This document shows positions 26,940 through 35,270 of a stretch of DNA of 64,000 bases, one piece after another. The notes beneath the pieces are model-generated. The model had not been told where the DNA came from. It was given only the letters and a program-made list of their open reading frames with translations, and did not search any database. Source of the DNA: Nocardia aurantiaca (lineage in GTDB: Bacteria > Actinomycetota > Actinomycetes > Mycobacteriales > Mycobacteriaceae); assembly GCF_009708175.1 (NCBI RefSeq), contig NZ_WMBB01000016.1:62001-126000 (forward strand), written 5' to 3'. The translations under genes were made by a program, and so were the position numbers. Position 1 is the stretch's first letter, and the number at the start of each line of letters is the position of its first letter.

Positions 26940-27722
26940 TCACTGACCGATGCCGAACCGGCCCAACAGCTTTCGTGTAGACGCCCCCACGGCGGTGGCA
27001 CGCATCAGGGCGTGGAACTGCCGACTGTCATCGCGGGGCAACAGCATCGACGACTGCAACCCATCGAGAATGTCGAACAGGGTTTCGCCTTCGCACATGC
27101 GACCGGAGCTGTCGAAGTGGTAGCGGTCCACCGCCGAGACCTGCACGAATCGACCCGTGCCCGGGATCGCCGGTGCCGAGTCGTCGTACGGGTACAGGCG
27201 GAGTGGCCCGTCCCAGTGGCCGCTGCCGACGTAGCGGACCGCGAAACTCACCCGTCCCTCGGGTGTGACATCGAGGTACACCTGACCCGGCAGCGGGTCG
27301 TAGCGCCAATCCGGGATGGCGTCGAAGAAGCAGTAGTTGTACTTCACGAACTCGGGGATCCCGACCATCGTCCGGCCGAACGAGGATACGTCCTTCCAGC
27401 GCACGTCCGGCGTGTACAGCTCGTCGGCGACGCTCATGTCCCGTTCGAGCCAGCTCCACCAGTACTTCTTGGTCCACTCCAGCAGCCAGCTCAGTTCGAC
27501 CCCGAGCTTCTCGTAGAACGCGAGCTTCGCTTCGAACTCGGCGAACCACTGCAACGCGTTGGCGGTCAGCTGGTCTTCGGACATCGAGCGCACCGGAGCG
27601 CCGCGATTGCCCGTCACGAATTCCGGTGCCGGCTGCCGGTACCGGCGCTTCAGCAGCGCCTGTTGAAACTTCTCTTCCGAGTAGTTCGAAGCGGGCTGCG
27701 GGGGAGTGGTCTTTCGTGCCAT
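26940..27722 (-). CDS. NTF2/SnoaL-like protein, paralogue 1
   Basis: 260 residues. A conserved N-terminal arm (PAPEFVTGNRG) precedes an NTF2-like core with Trp-rich WTKKYWWSWLERDM and the family signature PDWRYDPLPGQ near residue 140. GHWDGPLRLYPYDD and SAVDRYHF follow. Two full paralogues (33201-33980 and 36539-37321) and one truncated copy (3125) occur in the window, each behind the same long dyad. I cannot assign a reaction; the fold can be a hydratase, an isomerase or a binding protein. ATG 27722 was chosen to match the paralogues (all start MA) and has GGAGACGG upstream. It is the first gene of the operon running through SRPBCC, aldehyde dehydrogenase and acyl-CoA synthetase. Confidence 0.85.
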   Translation of the reverse strand: MARKTTPPQPASNYSEEKFQQALLKRRYRQPAPEFVTGNRGAPVRSMSEDQLTANALQWFAEFEAKLAFYEKLGVELSWLLEWTKKYWWSWLERDMSVADELYTPDVRWKDVSSFGRTMVGIPEFVKYNYCFFDAIPDWRYDPLPGQVYLDVTPEGRVSFAVRYVGSGHWDGPLRLYPYDDSAPAIPGTGRFVQVSAVDRYHFDSSGRMCEGETLFDILDGLQSSMLLPRDDSRQFHALMRATAVGASTRKLLGRFGIGQ

Positions 27723-27762
27723 CGATTCCGTCTCCATTGATCGGCTGGGGCACCGCACGGTG

Positions 27763-27816
27763 TTGACAACGATTGTGTCCTACAGTGATCCTGATACAGG
27801 AGACGGTTGTAGTCAA
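27763..27816. promoter_or_regulatory. Long dyad promoter/operator, copy 3 (divergent)
   Basis: 54-bp element between the NTF2-like gene (minus) and the P450 gene (plus). Half-sites TTGACAACGATTGTGTCC and the mirror of TTGACTACAACCGTCTCC match at 14 of 21 positions. On each strand the TTGAC end can act as a -35 (TTGACA or TTGACT). A -10-like hexamer follows, GATCCT on plus (spacer 18) and CAGGAT on minus (spacer 17), so the two promoters would face each other and overlap within the operator. Confidence 0.75.
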
Positions 27817-27833
27817 GATGAAGGAGGTTCTCG

Positions 27834-29300
27834 ATGAGCGCGGAGCCGACAACGAAGTCGCTGGTGTGCCCAGTCGATCACGGCGGGGGTACGGCGCAAC
27901 CGACCGAGCGACGCGCAGTACCCGCGACACGCTTCAGCACCCGCACGATGACCAGCGAGGTTCTGCGCAGAGGGTTCGGGCGCGAAGACGGCATGGTCGC
28001 TCGCCTCGAAGGACACGACTTCGCCCGCTGGCGCATCGGGCAGCGGCGCTGGGTGTCCATCCAGCACCCCGACGACATCGACCACGTTCTGCACAAGCAC
28101 CGGGAGAATTACCCCAAATCTCCGGACTACGAGCCCTTGCGGGGAGTGCTGGGGCTCAGTCTCTTCACCGACGACGACCCGTCGTGGTCGCGGCACCGCA
28201 AGATGCTCAATCCCAAGTTCCAGAAGCGTCATGTTGATGCGTTGTTGCCGCTGATGGTGGGGACGGTGCTCGAATTCCGCGAAACGCTCGACAACCTCCC
28301 CGATGGGAGCGAGGTCGAAATGGTCGGGCTGATGACCGATCTGACGCTGGAGGTCGCGGGCCATTCACTGTTCAGCCAGAGCTTCCGCGGCTACTTCGGC
28401 GACGACACCGCGGAGTTGATCACCGAAGGGTTGCGCAAGGGAACCTGGCTGTCGCGGATCTTCTTCCTGGTCGACCCGCCGCGCTGGATGTCCAGCGCCG
28501 TGTGGAAGGTGATGCACAGCCGGAAGATCCCGACACCACCGCCGTTCAATCGATTCCAAAAGGTCGCCCGGGTGATCGATGGCGCGGCGGACAAGGTACT
28601 GCGCGAGCGCCTGGCGCACCCCTCGGACTCACCGGACCTGCTCAACCTGCTGCTGGAAGTGGCCGACGACGACGGCCCGCTGACGCCCGATCGCACTCGG
28701 GCCGAGGCGATCTCATTCATGCTCACCGGCTACGAGACCACCGCGAACGCGATGTGCTGGCTGTGGTATCTGCTGGCGTTGAATCCGGATGCGCGCCAGC
28801 GGATGCTCGACGAGATCGATTCCGTGCTGCAAGGTCGGGTGGTCACCCTCGAGGACGTACCCAAGCTGCAGTGGACCACGGCCTGCCTGGAGGAGTCGAT
28901 GCGAATCTTCCCGCCGGTGTGGATGATCACTCGCGAAGCGGTCGAGGACGACGTCATCGGCGGGCACCCGGTCAAGGCGGGCGAGACGGTCGCCATCGTG
29001 ATCGAGCACGTCCACCGCGACCCTCGATTCTGGCCAGATCCAGGGCGTTTCGACCCGTCACGATTCCTGCCGGGTGCCGATCGCGACCGTCCGCGTTCGT
29101 CGTATCTCCCCTTCGGCGGCGGTAAGCGCATCTGCATCGGACGCAACTTCGCGCTGCTCGAGGCGGTCATGCTCACCGCGACGCTCAGCCAGAACCATGT
29201 CTTCGACCTCGTTCCGGGGCATCAGGTGGAGGCGGAGACGACCTTCACCCTGCGTCCCCGGCAGGGAATCCAGATGATTGCGAGGCGTCGTGACCAGTGA
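27834..29300 (+). CDS. Cytochrome P450
   Basis: 488 residues. The haem-binding loop FGGGKRICIGRNFA places the axial Cys at about residue 434. The ExxR pair is in EESMR at about 353-356, and the oxygen-activating I-helix is LTGYETTAN near 298. The sequence style (PPVWMITREA, HRDPRFWPDP) resembles the CYP4/CYP102-like bacterial group, which often hydroxylates fatty acids, alkanes or terpenoids. Start ATG 27834 has a strong AAGGAGG seven bases upstream. It overlaps the reductase gene by 11 bases, and a rubredoxin follows: an apparent three-component oxygenase operon driven from the divergent dyad. Confidence 0.94.
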   Translation: MSAEPTTKSLVCPVDHGGGTAQPTERRAVPATRFSTRTMTSEVLRRGFGREDGMVARLEGHDFARWRIGQRRWVSIQHPDDIDHVLHKHRENYPKSPDYEPLRGVLGLSLFTDDDPSWSRHRKMLNPKFQKRHVDALLPLMVGTVLEFRETLDNLPDGSEVEMVGLMTDLTLEVAGHSLFSQSFRGYFGDDTAELITEGLRKGTWLSRIFFLVDPPRWMSSAVWKVMHSRKIPTPPPFNRFQKVARVIDGAADKVLRERLAHPSDSPDLLNLLLEVADDDGPLTPDRTRAEAISFMLTGYETTANAMCWLWYLLALNPDARQRMLDEIDSVLQGRVVTLEDVPKLQWTTACLEESMRIFPPVWMITREAVEDDVIGGHPVKAGETVAIVIEHVHRDPRFWPDPGRFDPSRFLPGADRDRPRSSYLPFGGGKRICIGRNFALLEAVMLTATLSQNHVFDLVPGHQVEAETTFTLRPRQGIQMIARRRDQ

Positions 29301-30627
29301 ACGACTCCGTGTCGCGATCGTGGGTGCCGGCCCGGCCGGTATCTACGCCGCCGACCGGCTCATCAAGGAAATCCCGGATGTGCGCATCGATCTGCTCGAG
29401 CGGCTACCCGCGCCGTTCGGTCTGATCCGGTACGGCGTCGCTCCCGACCATCCACGCATCAAGGGCATCATCCGCACGTTGCATCGTGTCCTCGACCAGC
29501 CGCAGGTCCGGTTTCTGGGAAACGTGGACTACGGCATCGACGTGGACCTGGAAACGCTGCGCAGCAACTACCACGCGGTCGTCTTCGCCACCGGAGCTCT
29601 GAAGGACCGTCCCCTGCGGGTGGCCGGAAACGACCTGGATGGCTCGTACAGCACGGCGGAGTTCGTCTCCTGGTACGACGGGCATCCCGACGGCCCGCGG
29701 ACCTGGCCCCTGCACGCCCGGAAAGTGGCCGTGATCGGCATGGGCAACGTGGCTCTCGACGCGGCCCGGATGCTGGCCAAGACCGCGGATGAGTTGGCGC
29801 ACACCGAGATTCCTGACAATGTCTACGATGGGCTGGCCGCGAACGCCGCGACCGAGATCCATGTCTTCGGCAGGCGCGGTCCGGCCCAGGCCAAGTTCAG
29901 CCCGATGGAACTGCGAGAGCTCGACGAGTCGCCGAACATCGATGTCATCGTCGACCCGAACGACATCGCCTATGACGATGCGTCGATCGCGGCGCGCACG
30001 TCCTCGAAGATCACCGATCAGGTTGCCGCCATCATCGAGGACTACGCGGCGCGCGGCAGTCAGGGGCGAGCGCACAAGCTGGTGCTGCACTTCTTCGAAG
30101 AGCCGATCGAGATCCTCGGAAACGACGGGGCCGTAACCGCGCTGCGCACTGAGCGCACCAAGCTGGACGGGACCGGAAACGCGGTGCGCACAGGTCAATT
30201 CACCGATTGGCCGGTGGAGGCCGTGTACCGCGCCATCGGCTACCTCTCCGATGAGCTCCCCGAATTGCCGTTCGATACACACCGTGGCGTCATACCCAAC
30301 GATGAGGGCCGGATCGAAGGCTTGCCCGGCGTCTATGTCACCGGCTGGGTTCGCCGCGGTCCGGTCGGCCTGATCGGCCACACCCGCAGTGACTCGGCCG
30401 AAGTCATCGCCGGGCTGCTCGCCGACTACAAAGCCGGGAAGTTCTCCGATGAGGTCGGCCCCGACATCGTGGAGATCCTCGACGCCCGTGGCCATCTCTA
30501 CACCACCTGGGATGGCTGGCACCGGCTCGACGCCCATGAACGCGGCCTCGGTGCCCAACGCGGGCGCGAACGCACCAAAGTCGTCGAGCGCGCCGACATG
30601 ATCGCGGCTGCCCAGGCTCTCGACTGA
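29290..30627 (+). CDS. Ferredoxin-NADP+ reductase (FprA / adrenodoxin reductase type)
   Basis: 445 residues. The FAD motif [17 protein letters not shown] is at the N-terminus, followed by the family signature [17 protein letters not shown]; the NADPH motif [15 protein letters not shown] is near residue 150, and [16 protein letters not shown] near the C-terminus. It transfers electrons from NADPH to a small iron protein. GTG 29290 lies inside the end of the P450 gene; the first upstream alternative would add only four residues. With P450 upstream and rubredoxin 33 bases downstream, it probably feeds the P450 through the rubredoxin. Confidence 0.93.
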   Translation: MTSERLRVAIVGAGPAGIYAADRLIKEIPDVRIDLLERLPAPFGLIRYGVAPDHPRIKGIIRTLHRVLDQPQVRFLGNVDYGIDVDLETLRSNYHAVVFATGALKDRPLRVAGNDLDGSYSTAEFVSWYDGHPDGPRTWPLHARKVAVIGMGNVALDAARMLAKTADELAHTEIPDNVYDGLAANAATEIHVFGRRGPAQAKFSPMELRELDESPNIDVIVDPNDIAYDDASIAARTSSKITDQVAAIIEDYAARGSQGRAHKLVLHFFEEPIEILGNDGAVTALRTERTKLDGTGNAVRTGQFTDWPVEAVYRAIGYLSDELPELPFDTHRGVIPNDEGRIEGLPGVYVTGWVRRGPVGLIGHTRSDSAEVIAGLLADYKAGKFSDEVGPDIVEILDARGHLYTTWDGWHRLDAHERGLGAQRGRERTKVVERADMIAAAQALD

Positions 30628-30659
30628 CCATTCCGCAACGATCGCGAAAGGAGATCACG

Positions 30660-30842
30660 ATGAACGACTACAAGGTGTACGTGTGTACGCAATGTGGCTT
30701 CGAGTACGACGAGGCCAAGGGCTGGCCGGAGGAGGACATCGCCCCCGGCACGCGCTGGGCGGACATCCCCGACGATTGGAGCTGCCCGGACTGCGGTGCC
30801 GCCAAGGCCGACTTCGACATGGTCGAGGTCGAACGAGCCTGA
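30660..30842 (+). CDS. Rubredoxin, copy 1
   Basis: 60 residues with two CxxCG knuckles ([10 protein letters not shown] and [11 protein letters not shown]) that hold one iron atom. It shares 54 of 60 residues with the rubredoxin at 39942-40124. Strong ribosome-binding site AAAGGAGATC before ATG. In alkane hydroxylases rubredoxin is the electron donor; here it is coupled to a P450 and an FprA-type reductase, an uncommon pairing. A perfect terminator follows eight bases after the stop. Confidence 0.95.
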   Translation: MNDYKVYVCTQCGFEYDEAKGWPEEDIAPGTRWADIPDDWSCPDCGAAKADFDMVEVERA

Positions 30843-30849
30843 ACCCGTT

Positions 30850-30884
30850 GAGGGAGCCCGGATGCTGAGCATCCGGGCTCCCTC
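30850..30884. terminator. Perfect stem-loop terminator after the P450 operon
   Basis: GAGGGAGCCCGGATGC (30850-30865) and GCATCCGGGCTCCCTC (30869-30884) pair perfectly over 16 bases around TGA. It is followed by TCGTTG rather than a U-tract. A smaller perfect hairpin, CCGAATCG/CGATTCGG, lies at 30904-30928. Confidence 0.8.
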
Positions 30885-30940
30885 TCGTTGTCTCCCTGCT
30901 GTTCCGAATCGCTTCCGCTGCGATTCGGTTGGTATGCAAT

Positions 30941-30977
30941 GCCATTCGACCCCGCGCGGGCGGCGGGGTCGAATGGC
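30941..30977. terminator. Perfect stem-loop terminator of the molybdopterin oxidoreductase gene
   Basis: GCCATTCGACCCCGC (30941-30955) and GCGGGGTCGAATGGC (30963-30977) are exact inverted repeats with a 7-base loop. They end five bases past the stop of the minus-strand gene, so the convergent transcripts each have their own terminator. Confidence 0.75.
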
Positions 30978-30981
30978 CGTG

Positions 30982-33138
30982 TCAGGCTTCGGCCTCGCAC
31001 GCCTCCAGGGTCACCGGGACACCGTTGAGGTGGGCCATGCCTCCGAGCCGCTCGATGTCCTCGAAGGCCGTCGACATCAGCTGATTGACGTTGGCGCCGC
31101 CGGACTTGTTGGCAAGCTCCCAGGACCCGCCCGCATGTCCCCATCCGTGAGGTACGGCGACGGTGCCCGGGCCGACATCGTCGGTGAGCAGCGCGATCGT
31201 CTGGATCTGTCCGTGGCGGGAGCGGATGCGCACGGGTGCGCCGTCGGCGATGCCGGCTGCCGCGGCGTCGGCCGGGTTGATGCGGGCGGAGTGGCGACGA
31301 TTGCCCTTCATCAGGCTGGGGGCGTTGTGGTGCCAGGAGTTGTGGGAGCGCAACTCGCGCAAGCCGATCAGCTTGAGCGGGAAGTCGGCGTCGGCGTACG
31401 GTGCGAGCCGGGCGAGTTCGTCGGCGATCTCGGGTGGGTCGAGCCGCACCTTGCCGCCGCGGTGGCGCAACACCTGATCGAGGCGACCGGTCGCGGCGTG
31501 CTCGCTCAACACGATGCCGTGGGGGTTCTCTCGTAGTTTCCGGGGGTTGAGTCCACCACGGCGCAGGCCGAACAGGTCTCCGTGCGGCCCCAGGCGCAGG
31601 AGCGCCTCCATCATCGGTCGCGGCGTGAGCCGGGCTGGGATCTTGGTGGTCAGACCGGCGAGGTGACGCAGCGGACCGAGGTGGAACATGCCGATGCCGG
31701 CGCGGCGGGCGATGTCGTCGATGATCTGCCATTCGGGCCGGGCCTCGCCGTACGCCGGTAGGACGGCCTCGGTGGCCTGGATGAACGGTGTGGGCGAGGC
31801 GGAGGTGACGCCGATGGGGTAGTCCTCGCGTTCCAGCCACGTGGTGGCAGGGAGGACGTAGTCGGCGTGCCGATTGGTCTCGTTCACATAGAGATCGATC
31901 GACACCAGGAGATCGAGTCGGCCGAACGCCTCGGCGAGGGCTTTGCCGTTGGGCACCGAGAGGACAGGATTGCCGGCGGTCACGAAAAGCGCGCGCAGTC
32001 GGCCCTTTCCGGGTGTGGTGATCTCGTCGGCCATGAGAGCGGCCGGGTACGCGCCGAGCACCTCGGGGAAGCCGCCCAGCCGCGATTTCGAGTGGGCGTA
32101 GGTCGCGATGCCGACGCGCTCGGCGATCTCCTCGGCGGGAATCACGCCGCGGGAGAACAACGTGCCGCCCGCTCGGTCGAGATTGCCGGTGACCAGCGTG
32201 AGGACGTCGATCAGGAAGCCCACCAGGGTCGCGTAGCGCCCGAGGCACGAGCCCGTGCGCCCATATGCCGTGGCGCTGGGAGCGGCAGCGAAATCGCGAG
32301 CCAAGCGGCGGACGTCGTCGGCGGGCACGCCGGTGATCGTCTCGGTCTTCTCGGGCGGGTGCGCGGCCGCGGCACGACGGATCAGGGCGACGCCGATGGA
32401 CTGGCGGGCGATGGCAGCCTTGTCGACCAAGCCCTCGGAGAACAACACGTGTAGCAGCGAGAGCAGCAGCCAGGCGTCCCCGTCGGGGCGGATGGCCACA
32501 TGCTCGTAGGCGCGCGCGGTTTCGGTCCGTCGCGGATCGACCACGACGACTCTTCCGCCGCGTCGCACGATCGCGGAGAGCTGATCCTTGATGCGCGGGG
32601 CGCTGATGGCGCTGCCGTGGGAGACGAGCGGGTTGGCTCCCAGCATCAGCACGAAGTCGGTGCGGGGCAGATCCGGGAACGGCAATTGGGCCACGCTGCC
32701 GTACAGCAGGCTGCTGGCCACGAACCGGCTGTTGATGTCCTGGGAGCCGGGGCCGTAAATGTGTTTGGTACCAAGTCCGTTGGCGAAACCGAATACCCAC
32801 AGCGCATGGGAGTAGGAAAAGGCCGACGGATTCCCGAAGTAGATCCCGACCTCGTCGTGTGGGATCGTGCGCAGTCGAGAGGCGATGTCCTCGAGCGCTT
32901 GGTCCCAGGTGACCTGTTCGAACTCGCCCGCCGCGTTGCGCCTGAGTGGGTGCAGCACCCGGCCGGGGTCGTTCTGGATCTCGGTGAAGGCAATGCCTTT
33001 GGGGCAGGCCTGTCCCCGGGAGAGCGGATGTTGCGGGTCGGGCCGCAGTGACTGGAGCCGACCGTTCTCGACGGTGGCGACCAGGCCGCAGAGGGGCTCG
33101 CAGATCCGGCAGTAGGTCACATGCTTCTCGATCGGCAT
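30982..33138 (-). CDS. Molybdopterin-dependent oxidoreductase (DMSO reductase superfamily)
   Basis: 718 residues. The N-terminal 4Fe-4S motif has Cys10, Cys13, Cys17 and Cys45 (YCRICEPLCG ... GQACPKG). The molybdopterin-binding core contains YGRTGSCLGRYATLVGFL and TGNLDRAGGTLF, and the C-terminal aspartate-decarboxylase-like barrel ends with VPHGWGHAGGSWELANKSGGANVNQL. This is the cytoplasmic single-subunit type related to formate dehydrogenase H and assimilatory nitrate reductase. The substrate is unknown. ATG 33138 was chosen because the Fe-S domain starts at once. It lies 62 bases after an NTF2-like gene, so it is probably driven from the dyad at 34024. Confidence 0.9.
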   Translation of the reverse strand: MPIEKHVTYCRICEPLCGLVATVENGRLQSLRPDPQHPLSRGQACPKGIAFTEIQNDPGRVLHPLRRNAAGEFEQVTWDQALEDIASRLRTIPHDEVGIYFGNPSAFSYSHALWVFGFANGLGTKHIYGPGSQDINSRFVASSLLYGSVAQLPFPDLPRTDFVLMLGANPLVSHGSAISAPRIKDQLSAIVRRGGRVVVVDPRRTETARAYEHVAIRPDGDAWLLLSLLHVLFSEGLVDKAAIARQSIGVALIRRAAAAHPPEKTETITGVPADDVRRLARDFAAAPSATAYGRTGSCLGRYATLVGFLIDVLTLVTGNLDRAGGTLFSRGVIPAEEIAERVGIATYAHSKSRLGGFPEVLGAYPAALMADEITTPGKGRLRALFVTAGNPVLSVPNGKALAEAFGRLDLLVSIDLYVNETNRHADYVLPATTWLEREDYPIGVTSASPTPFIQATEAVLPAYGEARPEWQIIDDIARRAGIGMFHLGPLRHLAGLTTKIPARLTPRPMMEALLRLGPHGDLFGLRRGGLNPRKLRENPHGIVLSEHAATGRLDQVLRHRGGKVRLDPPEIADELARLAPYADADFPLKLIGLRELRSHNSWHHNAPSLMKGNRRHSARINPADAAAAGIADGAPVRIRSRHGQIQTIALLTDDVGPGTVAVPHGWGHAGGSWELANKSGGANVNQLMSTAFEDIERLGGMAHLNGVPVTLEACEAEA

Positions 33139-33200
33139 GCTTTGTCTCGCTTTCACTTTGGATATTGACACTGCTGCGACCGGCTCCGCGAAGTCGGCAG

Positions 33201-33980
33201 CTATCGCCGCCGGATCAGCCGCTGCGCGGCCGCGCCGACACTGCCCGCCCCGACCAGCGCCCGGAACACGGGACTCCTGTCGCTCGGTAGCAGATTCGAC
33301 ATCTGCATCGCTTCGAACGCGTCCCACATCGTCTCGCCCCGTTGCAGCTGACGGTCGGTGTTGAAGTGGTATCGATCGACGGCGGGAGCCTGCATGAACG
33401 CGCCGGTCGCGGGCATCGCCGGCGCGGACTTGTCGAACGGGTACATCCGCAACGGCTTCTCCCAGAAGCCGGTCCCGACGTAGCGGCCCATGAGCCGCAC
33501 CTCGCCGTCGCGCGTGACGTTGATGAAGAACTGGCCGGGCAGCAGGTCATAGCGCCAGTCCGGGATCGCGTCGAAGAACGCCTGGTTGTAGTCGATGAAC
33601 GCCTGGATCCCGACCATCGGCCGACCGAAGGACACCGGATCCTTGTACTCCACATCCGGTGCCAAGAGCTCCGGAAGCGCTTGCTCGTCGACGCCTTGGT
33701 CCCACGCCATCCAGTACTTCTTGAACCAATCGTTGAGCCACATGATGTCGTGGCCGAGCTTCTCCGAATAGAAGCTGGTTTGCTCTTCCAGTTCGAGGAA
33801 CCACTGCCGTGTGAGGCGGTTCAACTCGTCCTCGCCTAGCGCGCGCTGTCCGTATGACCTGTTGCCCTGGACGAACCGCGGGGCCGGTTTCCTGAGCCGT
33901 CTGCGGTCGAGTGCGCGCTGGAGCCTGGCTTCGAATTCCTCTGTGCCGCTCGCTGATTCGGAGGCTCCCTGGCCTGCCAT
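33201..33980 (-). CDS. NTF2/SnoaL-like protein, paralogue 2
   Basis: 259 residues, same architecture as the proteins at 26940 and 36539: LRKPAPRFVQGNRS arm, WLNDWFKKYWMAWDQG, PDWRYDLLPGQFF, then GTGFWEKPLRMYPFD and AVDRYHFN. The Lys/Trp-rich and PDWRYD motifs are the best conserved. ATG 33980 has GGAGACG six bases before it. It precedes the molybdopterin oxidoreductase on the same strand. Function unknown. Confidence 0.85.
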   Translation of the reverse strand: MAGQGASESASGTEEFEARLQRALDRRRLRKPAPRFVQGNRSYGQRALGEDELNRLTRQWFLELEEQTSFYSEKLGHDIMWLNDWFKKYWMAWDQGVDEQALPELLAPDVEYKDPVSFGRPMVGIQAFIDYNQAFFDAIPDWRYDLLPGQFFINVTRDGEVRLMGRYVGTGFWEKPLRMYPFDKSAPAMPATGAFMQAPAVDRYHFNTDRQLQRGETMWDAFEAMQMSNLLPSDRSPVFRALVGAGSVGAAAQRLIRRR

Positions 33981-34023
33981 CGTCTCGTCTCCATTGATCG
34001 GGCGGGGTGCGCTCCACGCTTTA

Positions 34024-34077
34024 TTGACAACGCTTGTGTCCAACAGTGATAGTGATGCAGGAGACGCTCGTAGTCAA
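34024..34077. promoter_or_regulatory. Long dyad promoter/operator, copy 4 (divergent)
   Basis: 54 bp, between the NTF2-like gene (minus) and the leader ORF plus SDR (plus). Left half TTGACAACGCTTGTGTCC and right half mirror of TTGACTACGAGCGTCTCC. Possible -10 hexamers are GATAGT on plus and CACTAT on minus. The sequence continuing to the right (AGTCAAGATG, TCTCGATGAGC, GCCGACAACGA) is shared with the leader of the P450 gene, showing that the whole promoter cassette was duplicated. Confidence 0.75.
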
Positions 34078-34093
34078 GATGTTCGGGGTCTCG

Positions 34094-34144
34094 ATGAGCT
34101 GTGCCGACAACGAGTCCGAGAATCACGAAATGAGCCGATCATGA
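34094..34144 (+). CDS. 16-codon leader ORF coupled to the SDR gene
   Basis: ATG 34094 starts MSCADNESENHEMSRS and ends in a TGA that overlaps the SDR ATG (ATGA). Its first bases align with the start of the P450 gene (ATGAGC..., GCCGACAACGA), so it may be a vestige of a P450-like start after promoter duplication. It could be translated and couple ribosomes to the SDR, since no better Shine-Dalgarno lies right before the SDR ATG. Confidence 0.35.
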   Translation: MSCADNESENHEMSRS

Positions 34145-35043
34145 ACGCTCTGACCCTGCTGTCCCAGGTGGTTACCCCGTGGACACGCGATTCCGATCGT
34201 GTCGATCTCAAGGGTCGGGTCGCGTTCGTGACCGGGGCCGCGCAAGGCATCGGGTTCGCTACGGCCGAGGCACTGGTCGCCCGGGGCGCGCGCGTCGTCG
34301 TGGTCGATGTGGAGGGCGATGCACTGGAGAAGGCCGTCACCGCGCTCGGTTCGCAGGCAGCCCACGGCGTGACCGCAGACGTGCGCGACCGGCACGCGAT
34401 GGCCGACGCGGTGGCCGAAGCCGTTTCACGGTTCGGCCGGATCGACGTGGTCGTCGCCAACGCCGGTGTCACGCCGCCGCCGGCTACCTTGCGCTGCGTC
34501 GACCTGGACGACTTCGATCGGGTGATAGCGATCAATCTGACCGGTGTGGTCAACACGGTGAAACCGGCACTGGAGCAGGTGATCGAGCACGGGGGGCATG
34601 TCGTTGTGGTTTCCTCGGTGGCCGCCTTCGCCCCGGGCTTCGGAGGTGCGTCCTATGCGGCCAGCAAGGCGGGTGTCGAACAAGTCGGCCGAGCGCTGCG
34701 GATCGAGCTCGGCAGCACAGGGGCGACTGCGGGCGTGGCGTATTTCGGCGTGGTCGACACCGCGCTGGTGAAGCACGCGCTCGACGATGACCCGCTCGGA
34801 CACCGGGTGGACAGGCTGATGCCGGCGCCGATCCGCCATCGAATCACGGCCGCCCGAGCGGCGGAGGTGCTCGTCGACGGCATCGTCAACCGATCCGCCC
34901 GCACGATCGCGCCTTCAGCCTGGGAGCCGTACTCGTTGTTCCGCGAGGTCCTGAATCGTCAGCTGGACAACCTGTTTCGATCCGATCCTCGTGTGCAGGA
35001 CATCGTTCAGGCGGTCGAGCGCCGCCGCCGTGCGATGCGCTGA
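34141..35043 (+). CDS. Short-chain dehydrogenase/reductase
   Basis: 300 residues. NAD(P) motif TGAAQGIG at about 30-37, NAGV near 110, and active-site Ser (VVSSVAAF) with Tyr-x3-Lys in SYAASKAGVEQ at about 171-175. It probably oxidises a secondary alcohol, such as a product of the oxygenases in the region, to a ketone or the reverse. It is a paralogue of 54039-54902: the two share TPPPAT/APAPAT, the long C-terminal extension and the PxAWEPYSLFR/PAGWQQYGWLR segment. Transcribed from the dyad at 34024. Confidence 0.92.
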   Translation: MNALTLLSQVVTPWTRDSDRVDLKGRVAFVTGAAQGIGFATAEALVARGARVVVVDVEGDALEKAVTALGSQAAHGVTADVRDRHAMADAVAEAVSRFGRIDVVVANAGVTPPPATLRCVDLDDFDRVIAINLTGVVNTVKPALEQVIEHGGHVVVVSSVAAFAPGFGGASYAASKAGVEQVGRALRIELGSTGATAGVAYFGVVDTALVKHALDDDPLGHRVDRLMPAPIRHRITAARAAEVLVDGIVNRSARTIAPSAWEPYSLFREVLNRQLDNLFRSDPRVQDIVQAVERRRRAMR

Positions 35044-35270
35044 GCCGAAGCGGTGGTCGCGTGGCCACGCTGATGAATCCCCTTCTGAAGTAGGTCGACC
35101 CGAGGGTGATCGGCTCCCGGATCACCATGTCCGACAGTGATTCGTCGGAACGGCGGCGCAGCTGCCGTGGATCGAGCGCGCACTACCACGTTGCCGACGT
35201 CGCTGCCCGCGGGATCGCGGCTGTCCGGAGCGGGGTGGCTATTACATTACATGAGAAGGATGGGGCGGAG

